A stretch of DNA of 49,948 nucleotides from Acidipropionibacterium jensenii DSM 20535 (lineage in GTDB: Bacteria; Actinomycetota; Actinomycetes; Propionibacteriales; Propionibacteriaceae), in NCBI RefSeq assembly GCF_000425285.1, contig NZ_AUDD01000020.1, positions 1 through 49,948 on the forward strand. The letters are read 5' to 3'. Below are positions 44,486 through 49,948 of the stretch, piece by piece. The translations under genes and the position numbers were made by a program. Under the pieces are notes generated by a model. It had not been told where the DNA came from. It saw only the letters and a program-made list of their open reading frames with translations, and made no database searches. How positions within the stretch are numbered: position 1 is the first letter of the stretch; each line of letters starts with the position of its first letter.

Positions 44486-45784
44486 TCAGTTCTGATACTG
44501 GTCGGCCAGTGCCCAGACTGCCGCCTCGTAGGCGTCCAGCGCCACCGCGACGTCGTCGGTCAGCACCGACTCGTCGGGGGCGTGGCTGATCCCGTCGTGG
44601 CAGCGGATGAACATCATGGCGATGTCGCACATCTCGGCGACCGCCATCGCGTCGTGTCCGGCCCGCGACCAGATCCGCATCGGCTCCGCGGTGGTTCCGG
44701 TGGCCTGCTGGATCCCGGTCTCCACGGCCCTCATCAGCTGCGGTGCGCAGGTCACCGAGCGCGCCTCGTGGATCTGGTTGATGTCGACGCCCAGCCCGCG
44801 GCGGGTCGCCATCTCGTCCAGGGCGGCCCGGATGAGCTGCCAGGCGTCGTCGCGACGCTGGTCGGTCTCGGCGCGCAGGTCCAGGCTGAACACGGCGGTG
44901 CCGGGGACGACGTTGACGCCGCCGGGCTCCACGCTCATCTGCCCGACGGTGGCGATGACGTCGCGCTCCTTGCCGATCCGCTCGATCTCCACGACGATCT
45001 CGGAGGCCCCGACCAGGGCGTCCTTGCGGCGGGAGTAGGGGGTGCCGCCGGCGTGCCGGGCCTCCCCGGTGACGGTGATCTCGAAGCGGCGGGCCCCGGC
45101 GATCGAGGTGACCACTCCCAGCGGAAGGTCGGCCTCCTCGAGCAGGGAGCCCTGTTCGATGTGGGCCTCCAGGTATCCCACCACGCCCTTCGGGCCGTCG
45201 TCCTGGTGGCGCCGGGCGGCGTCCTGGATCCTCGCGGGGTCGAGTCCGAAGGTGCCGAAGGCCTCGGCCAGGCTGACGCCGTCGGCGTCGCGCAGCTCCC
45301 AGAGGTCGTCGGTCCAGGTGCCGGCCAGGGCCCGGGAGCACAGCAGGGTGGCGCCGAAGCGCACCCCCTCCTCCTCGTGGAAGGCGTAGGTCTCCAGGGC
45401 GAAGGGCAGCCTGCGGTCGCTGGCGGCGATCCGGCGGGCCACCTCGATGGCCAGCAGGACGCCGAGGGGGCCGTCATAGCGTCCGGCGTCCGGGACGGTG
45501 TCGAGGTGGGATCCGAGGATGAGGGCCGGCAGGCCGGGACACTCTCCCTCCAGTCGTCCGATCCGCGAGCCCGAGGCGTCGCGCCAGGTGCGCAGCCCGG
45601 CCTCGGTCATCCAGCCGGCGGCCAGGGCGTCGACCTCGGCGTGCTCGGGGCTGAGGTAGACCCGCTCGATGCCGCCCTCCATCGAGGAGTGGGTGCCGAG
45701 CTCGTCGCAGTGCTCCATGATGCGGGCGGCGGCCGAAGCGGTGGTCTCGGTCCGGTGCTGACCGGCAGTCTGTGTGACGCTCAT
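44486..45784 (-). CDS. allC: Allantoate amidohydrolase
   Basis: A 432-residue M20-type amidohydrolase of the allantoate amidohydrolase/N-carbamoyl-amino acid hydrolase group. Metal-binding residues are in GSHLDTVPDAGRYDG (about 92) and HEEEGVRFG (about 127), with LEAHIEQG (about 194), GEARHAGGTPY and SRAGHDAM (about 368). It hydrolyses allantoate to ureidoglycine, CO2 and NH3. Nearby allB and pucG make allantoate the likely substrate. Its ATG overlaps the pucG stop (ATGA, 45781-45784). Sequence alone cannot separate it from ureidoglycolate or carbamoyl-amino-acid hydrolases. Confidence 0.9.
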   Translation of the reverse strand: MSVTQTAGQHRTETTASAAARIMEHCDELGTHSSMEGGIERVYLSPEHAEVDALAAGWMTEAGLRTWRDASGSRIGRLEGECPGLPALILGSHLDTVPDAGRYDGPLGVLLAIEVARRIAASDRRLPFALETYAFHEEEGVRFGATLLCSRALAGTWTDDLWELRDADGVSLAEAFGTFGLDPARIQDAARRHQDDGPKGVVGYLEAHIEQGSLLEEADLPLGVVTSIAGARRFEITVTGEARHAGGTPYSRRKDALVGASEIVVEIERIGKERDVIATVGQMSVEPGGVNVVPGTAVFSLDLRAETDQRRDDAWQLIRAALDEMATRRGLGVDINQIHEARSVTCAPQLMRAVETGIQQATGTTAEPMRIWSRAGHDAMAVAEMCDIAMMFIRCHDGISHAPDESVLTDDVAVALDAYEAAVWALADQYQN

Positions 45785-47106
45785 GCCGGCTGCTCCTCGT
45801 TCGTCTTGCTCTGGTCGTAGTAGGCCATCGCGGCCTCGACCCCGCTGCCGGTGGTGGCGTGGCCGAACCGGTGGAGCTCGGCCTCCAGAGCGGCCAGCGT
45901 GGTGAGGACGGCGTCGCGACGGGCGTTGTAGCCCATCACGCCGACCCTCCACACGACGCCGGTGAGCGGCCCGAAGGAGGTGCCGATCTCCACGGCGAAG
46001 TCGGTGAGCAGGGCGGCGCGCAGGTCGTCGCCGGGCACCCCGTCGGGGATCTTCACCCCGATGACGTTGTTCATCCGGTAGTGCTGGTCGCCGAAGAGCT
46101 CCAGGCCCAGGCCCTGCAGGCCGGCCGCCATCGCGGCACCGTTGAGGCGGTGGCGCTCGACGGTCTGTGCGATGCCCTCGGCGTCGATGAGCCGGGCGCA
46201 CTCGCGTGCGGCGTAGAGCATCGGGCCGGACTCGGTGTGGTGGTTGAGGCGCATCGGGCCCCAGTAGTCCATCAGCATCGCCAGGTCGAGGTAGTTGGAC
46301 CTGATCCGCTCCCCGACGCCGGCGGAGCCGTCGGTGATGCCGGCCTCCAGGTGGCGGCGTCCCTCGATGACCTCGCGTGCCCGCTCGGAGATGGTGATGG
46401 GCGCCGAGCCGGAGGGTCCGCCCAGGCACTTCTGCAGACCGGCGCTCACGACGTCGAGCTCCCAGTCGTCGACGAGCAGGGTGTTGCCGGCGATGGAGGC
46501 GGTGACGTCCACGTAGCACAGCGCACCGTAGCGGTGGCACAGCTGACCCAGACCCTCCAGGGGCTGGTTCATGGTGGTGGCGGTGTCGCCCTGGACGGTG
46601 GCGAACAGCACCGGGCGGTGGATGCGCAGCGCCTCCTCGATCTCGGAGGCGGTGAAGACGGTGCCCCAGGGGCGCTCGATGGTGATGACCGTGGCGCCGA
46701 CCCGCTCGCAGATCTCCTTGAGGAGCAGACCGAAGCGGCCCATCACCGCGATGAGGACCTTCTGGCCCGGTGCCACCAGGGAGACCAGGGCGGCCTCGAT
46801 GGCTGCCCTGGAGGTGCCGTCGACGAGGAAGGTCTGCTCATTGGTGGTGTTGAACACCGACCGGTAGAGCGCCATCGTCTCGTTCATGGTGTCGGTCATC
46901 CACGGGTCGAACTGGCCGGTGAGGGCCGAGGCTATCGCCCGGGTCACGCGCGGGTCGGCGTTGATCGGGCCCGGGCCCATCAGCAGCCGGGTGGGAGGGT
47001 TGAGCTGGTCGAGGCCGGCAGCGGTGGTGTGCGCTGGTGCAGTGCCAGTTGCTGTGGTGTCTGTTGTCGTGGTGCTTGTTGTGGTGTCGGTTGTCGTGGT
47101 GGACAT
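45781..47106 (-). CDS. pucG: (S)-ureidoglycine:glyoxylate aminotransferase
   Basis: A 441-residue class V PLP aminotransferase. Seen are 'LLMGPGPINADPRV' (family start, about residue 42), 'VDVTASIAGNTLLVDDWELDVVSAGLQKCLGGPSG' with the PLP Lys in LQKCLGG, and a C-terminal 'VWRVGVMGYNA'. This subgroup includes PucG, which moves the amino group of (S)-ureidoglycine to glyoxylate, giving oxalurate and glycine. Flanking allB and allC support PucG over serine/alanine:glyoxylate aminotransferase. The first 30 residues are Thr-rich low complexity. GGAGG precedes ATG 47106. Confidence 0.85.
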   Translation of the reverse strand: MSTTTTDTTTSTTTTDTTATGTAPAHTTAAGLDQLNPPTRLLMGPGPINADPRVTRAIASALTGQFDPWMTDTMNETMALYRSVFNTTNEQTFLVDGTSRAAIEAALVSLVAPGQKVLIAVMGRFGLLLKEICERVGATVITIERPWGTVFTASEIEEALRIHRPVLFATVQGDTATTMNQPLEGLGQLCHRYGALCYVDVTASIAGNTLLVDDWELDVVSAGLQKCLGGPSGSAPITISERAREVIEGRRHLEAGITDGSAGVGERIRSNYLDLAMLMDYWGPMRLNHHTESGPMLYAARECARLIDAEGIAQTVERHRLNGAAMAAGLQGLGLELFGDQHYRMNNVIGVKIPDGVPGDDLRAALLTDFAVEIGTSFGPLTGVVWRVGVMGYNARRDAVLTTLAALEAELHRFGHATTGSGVEAAMAYYDQSKTNEEQPA

Positions 47107-47174
47107 CTGATCCCTCCTGAACGGGGACGGTCGGAAGTAAGTGGTGCGGCTGGGGTCGTGCTGCGATCGGCTGG

Positions 47175-48536
47175 TCAGCGCCGGAAGATCTCCCGGCCGA
47201 AGGGCCGGGTCTGGCCGGTCACGACCGGTTCCAGCGGCATCCCGCGCAGCCAGACCTTGCTGATCGTGCCGTCGAAGGTGTGGCCGTGCCAGGCCGAGAT
47301 CGGGTTGCGGTGCTTGAGGGTCCCGGCGTCGATGGTCTGAGGAGTGGGCGACCAGACCGCCAGGTCGGCGTCGCGTCCGGTGGCGATCCCGCCCTTGCCG
47401 GGGATCCCCATGACGCGGGCCGGACCCTGCGACATCCACTCGGTCACCCGGTCCAGGGAGACGCCGTGGCGGGGGGCGGCGTCGAGCATCGCCGTGTATC
47501 CGACCTGGACGCCGGCCACCCCGCCCCAGGCGGTCGACAGGTCCCCGCCGCCCGAGTACTTGTTGTCGCGGGTGGTGGGGGAGTGGTCGGTGACGACGAT
47601 GTCGATGAGACCCTCGATCAGGCCCTGCCACAGCGCGTCCTGGTTGCCCTGGTCGCGGATCGGAGGGCAGCACTTGTACTCGGGGGTGCCGTCGGGGATC
47701 TGCTCGGCGGCCAGGCAGAGGTAGTGCGGGCAGGTCTCGACGGTCAGCGGCAGGCCCTCGGCCCTGGCTGCGGCGACCAGGTCGAGCCCCTTGGCGCTCG
47801 ACAGGTGGAGCAGGTGGACCCGGGCCCCGGTGTCGCGCATGGTGTCGATGACGAGCTTGATGGCGGTCGTCTCGGCGGCGTCGGGACGGCTGAGCAGGAA
47901 GTCCTGATAGGCCTTCGAGTGCGGGGAGGGGGCGTGCTCGATGCACTGCGCGTCCTCCGCGTGGACGATCAGCAGGCCGTTGAACCCGGCGATCTCGGTC
48001 ATCGCCCGGTGGAGCTGGGCGGGATCCAGCGGCTGGAACTCGTCGACCCCGCTGGGCAGGGTGAAGCACTTGAACCCGAAGACGCCCTCCTCCCACAGCG
48101 CCTGGAGATGGCCGAGATTCCCGGGAACCGCGCCGCCCCAGTAGCCCAGGTCGACCGAGAGCTGCCTGGCGGCGGCCTGACGCTTGGTGGCCAGCGCCTC
48201 GGGGGAGATGGTCGGCGGGAGAGAGTTGAGCGGCATGTCCAGAACGGTGGTGACGCCGCCGGCGGCGGCCGCCCGGGTCCCGGTGGCGAACCCCTCCCAC
48301 TCGGTGCGGCCGGGCTCGTTGAGGTGGACGTGGGTGTCGACCCCGCCTGGCAGGAGCACCGACGCCGGGTCGATGACGATGTCGGCGCCGGGGGTCTCGG
48401 ACTCGGTGAGGGCGGTGATGACGCCGTCCTGGACGGTGAGGGTCACCGGCCCGGTCGCACCGTTGTGGACGGCTCGCGCCGCCGAGATGGTGAGCGGGGA
48501 CGATGAGCTGGACGGGACTGTGGACGAATCTGCCAT
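47175..48536 (-). CDS. allB: Allantoinase
   Basis: A 453-residue cyclic amidohydrolase that opens the hydantoin ring of allantoin to allantoate. Metal residues are in DTHVHLNEPGRTEW (about 67-80), FKCF (carboxylated Lys, about 155), 'LIVHAEDAQ' (about 190), 'VHLLHLSSAKG' (about 246) and TDHSPTT (about 318). DHLNEP-type loops and GHTFDGTISKVW near the end favour allantoinase over dihydropyrimidinase. The start ATG 48536 has GGAGG 6 nt upstream. It is first in allB-pucG-allC-rpiR, with a GAAA-N6-TTTC repeat about 80 bp upstream. Confidence 0.92.
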   Translation of the reverse strand: MADSSTVPSSSSSPLTISAARAVHNGATGPVTLTVQDGVITALTESETPGADIVIDPASVLLPGGVDTHVHLNEPGRTEWEGFATGTRAAAAGGVTTVLDMPLNSLPPTISPEALATKRQAAARQLSVDLGYWGGAVPGNLGHLQALWEEGVFGFKCFTLPSGVDEFQPLDPAQLHRAMTEIAGFNGLLIVHAEDAQCIEHAPSPHSKAYQDFLLSRPDAAETTAIKLVIDTMRDTGARVHLLHLSSAKGLDLVAAARAEGLPLTVETCPHYLCLAAEQIPDGTPEYKCCPPIRDQGNQDALWQGLIEGLIDIVVTDHSPTTRDNKYSGGGDLSTAWGGVAGVQVGYTAMLDAAPRHGVSLDRVTEWMSQGPARVMGIPGKGGIATGRDADLAVWSPTPQTIDAGTLKHRNPISAWHGHTFDGTISKVWLRGMPLEPVVTGQTRPFGREIFRR

Positions 48537-48616
48537 GGAAACCTCCGAGGCTGCCGGGCGTCGATGCGCCCGAAGGACCTACCGCTTGAACTGGGGATGA
48601 AACTACCGCTGGTCTG

Positions 48617-48632
48617 TGAAATCTGTGTTTCA
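48617..48632. promoter_or_regulatory. Operator candidate TGAAA-N6-TTTCA
   Basis: TGAAATCTGTGTTTCA is a perfect 5-bp inverted repeat, 80 nt upstream of allB. Related sites at 48778-48791 (GAAACAGAGATTTG) and 48808-48821 (GAAACATCTGTTCC) keep the GAAA-N6-TT form. The RpiR regulator of this operon is the local candidate to bind them. Confidence 0.5.
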
Positions 48633-48641
48633 GTCCCTTTG

Positions 48642-48685
48642 GGGGCGCTCCCGGGGCGCTCCCGGGGCGCTCCCAGGGCGCTCCC
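48642..48685. repeat. Four 11-bp tandem repeats
   Basis: GGGGCGCTCCC is repeated three times and once more with A for the first G (48675-48685). It is noncoding and lies between the allB operator candidate and the symporter gene. Confidence 0.85.
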
Positions 48686-48777
48686 GGGGCCTCTCTACCG
48701 CGGATGCGCTGCGGGCGAGAACCGGAACGCGGGCGAAACACGACTGCAACAGGTGCGGGTGGTGATGTCATCCACAT

Positions 48778-48821
48778 GAAACAGAGATTTGTAAGTCTCA
48801 TGCATGCGAAACATCTGTTCC
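48778..48821. promoter_or_regulatory. Two further GAAA-N6-TT operator-like sites
   Basis: GAAACAGAGATTTG (48778-48791) and GAAACATCTGTTCC (48808-48821). The first matches the reverse complement of the allB-side site (TGAAACACAGATTTCA) at 14 of 16 positions including its leading T. They face the symporter gene. Confidence 0.4.
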
Positions 48822-48974
48822 GAACCTCGTGATGTTCGCACCGGGATCACCTGAACGGCGACTCTGGCGGGGTCCACCCAGCACGGTACAGAGGTCCGAG
48901 GCTCCACTGCCCGAAAGCACCCGAACCTCTTCGGGGTCGGCAGCAGCCACACATCGGCGCATGGAAGGTGTCAC

Positions 48975-49643
48975 ATGAGGTACCTGAAGAGCATGACAGT
49001 CCAGATAGTCGTGGCTTCTGTCGCGGGCATCCTGTTCGGTCTGGTGGTGGGAGACTGGGCCAAGAATGTCAAGTTCATCGGCGACATCTTCATCCAGTTG
49101 ATTCAGATGGCGATGGTTCCTCTGGTGATGACGTCAGTCATCGCGGCCACTGGCGCAATGAGTGGCAAGGGAGCTGGGAAGCTGGCCGGGCGCACCTTCA
49201 GTTGGGATCTCGGCCTAGCGATCGTCGCTGCAATCTTCGGATGGTTCCTGGCTGAATTGTTCAGACCAGGCGTGGGAATGGTCTACCACGGCACTTTGGA
49301 CTCCTCCATCAAGAGCCCCGCTGCTCAGGCGACAGGGTGGCAGGCAACCATTCTAGGTTTCGTCTCCAAGAACATCGTCTTCTCGATGTCGGCCGGTGAC
49401 ATGGTGCCCATCATCGTCTTCTCGCTGCTCTTCGGGTTGGCGCTCAACGGTTACGTTGCCAAGACGGGCAAGAGAGAGGTACTCACGCTCTTCCAGCAGC
49501 TTCAGCAGGTAGTCCTCGGCCTGATCCGCTTGGTGATGTACATCGCCCCGATCGGCGTGTTTGCCCTGCTTGCAGACCTGACAGGGGAGGTCGGGTTCGG
49601 TGTCGTGACGACTGCCCTGAAGTACCTAGTGGTTCGCTTCTGA
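48975..49643 (+). pseudogene. Dicarboxylate/amino acid:cation symporter, 3' half lost to an IS insertion
   Basis: The N-terminal half of a DAACS (GltP/DctA-type) symporter: 'MTVQIVVASVAGILFGLVVGDW', 'QMAMVPLVMTSVIAATGAM', 'MVPIIVFSLLFGLALN' and 'MYIAPIGVFALLADLTG' are family landmarks for the first helices. After 'TTALKYL' the frame runs into the IS630 end and stops (codons V-V-R-F then TGA at 49643). About 218 of the usual 400-plus residues remain, without the helical hairpins and NMDGT motif that bind substrate, so it is non-functional. Third-codon GC is visibly lower than in neighbours, suggesting later acquisition. GGAAGG precedes ATG 48975. Confidence 0.88.
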
Positions 49644-49948
49644 AGTCTTTTTTGGGTTGGCTTTCTTGAGGATCTGGTCGGCGGTCTTGGTCCAGACGAA
49701 CGGATGTGAGCGGTCGTTCCAGCCATCTGTGAAGGCGCGGATCCTGGCGTTGAGCTCCTTGACGGACCTGAAGACGCCGCGGCGGATGGCCTGGCGTTCG
49801 ACGATGCCGAACCAGACCTCGACGAGGTTCATCCAGGACGCGTGGGTTGGGGTGAAGTGGACGTGGATCCGCGGGTTGGCCTCGAGCCAGGTGCGGACCT
49901 CGACGGTCTTGTGGGCGGCGTAGTTGTCCATCACCAGGTGCAGCTCGC
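49626..49948 (-). CDS. IS630-family transposase, C-terminal part
   Basis: The frame is open to the right edge; its last 107 residues are visible. Seen are the second catalytic Asp in 'LVMDNYAAHK' and the third acid in 'NLVEVWFGIVERQA' after HFTPTHASW, the DDE pattern of IS630/Tc1-mariner transposases. The stop TAG (minus strand, 49628-49626) is formed over CTAG at the junction with the symporter gene, so the stop codon uses the TA target dinucleotide. The start and catalytic N-terminus are beyond the window. Confidence 0.9.
   Translation of the reverse strand, partial: ELHLVMDNYAAHKTVEVRTWLEANPRIHVHFTPTHASWMNLVEVWFGIVERQAIRRGVFRSVKELNARIRAFTDGWNDRSHPFVWTKTADQILKKANPKKTSEANH
49627..49948. mobile_element. 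IS630-family insertion sequence, partial
   Basis: Inserted into the symporter gene at CTAG (49626-49629); IS630 elements target and duplicate TA, and the E. coli IS630 prefers CTAG. Only the transposase-stop end is in the window, so the other terminal repeat and TA copy cannot be checked. Confidence 0.8.

Larger units (their letters stand above)
48537..48974. other. Divergent intergenic region between allB and the interrupted symporter
   Basis: About 440 bp without a supportable gene. It holds three GAAA-N6-TTTC-like repeats (48618, 48778, 48808) and four 11-bp tandem repeats (48642-48685), and probably promoters for both flanking genes. Confidence 0.75.

Noticed and set aside
48642-48685. 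CRISPR-like array
   Set aside because: The 11-bp units are directly abutting without spacers; it is a simple tandem repeat.

Overview
The window is about 50 kb of high-GC DNA (coding GC around 70 %, strongly GC-biased third positions) from an actinobacterium. Its gene content suits a propionic-acid bacterium of the Propionibacteriaceae, perhaps Acidipropionibacterium: a one-piece pyruvate:ferredoxin oxidoreductase, a lactate permease with the LutABC lactate oxidase, cytochrome bd with CydDC, and an RpfB-like cell-wall protein. The organism is inferred from content only. No rRNA, tRNA, CRISPR array or phage region was seen. The only mobile element is an IS630-type copy running off the right end.

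Layout. 1-2.6 kb: tail of a His/Cys-rich protein and a Cu(I) P-type ATPase. 2.6-4.3 kb: a perfect 72-bp palindrome with tandem repeats, then a secreted DUF348x3-G5-RlpA protein. 4.5-11 kb (minus): an NfnB/GltD-like flavin/Fe-S oxidoreductase, NifJ, and a dihydroorotate-dehydrogenase-like protein behind a strong hairpin. 11.4-17.4 kb: a GntR/FCD regulator divergent from lldP-lutABC, with a repressor-type operator at the predicted transcription start. 17.6-23.6 kb (minus): cydABDC, divergent from a BlaI-type repressor coupled to a LuxR-type regulator. 25.9-36.8 kb: a flavin-reductase/APC-permease pair, a TDT carrier, a LysR regulator, an iron-type alcohol dehydrogenase, a heterodimeric ABC exporter with its TetR regulator, and a HAD phosphatase.

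36.9-48.5 kb is the most distinctive part, an allantoin island. Minus-strand allB-pucG-allC-rpiR convert allantoin to oxalurate through ureidoglycine:glyoxylate transamination. Minus-strand fdrA-ylbE-ylbF-carbamate kinase (allFGHK) cleave oxalurate to oxamate and carbamoyl phosphate and make ATP from the latter. A GntR regulator and a TSUP-family carrier lie between the two operons. At the right end a dicarboxylate/amino-acid symporter, divergent from allB, is cut in half by the IS630 element.

How the genes work together: lactate is imported and oxidised to pyruvate (LldP, LutABC), pyruvate is oxidised to acetyl-CoA with reduced ferredoxin (NifJ and its partner oxidoreductase), and cytochrome bd handles electrons at low oxygen. 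The allantoin island supplies nitrogen and substrate-level ATP. Regulation looks local. Several regulators have a TAnnnT -10 box 6-8 nt before the start codon, which suggests leaderless mRNAs, and operator-like inverted repeats overlap their promoters. The clearest are BlaI-type sites in the cydA and blaI promoters, a TetR site in the tetR promoter, and GGTATACCGAA in front of both gntR/fdrA and the TSUP gene.
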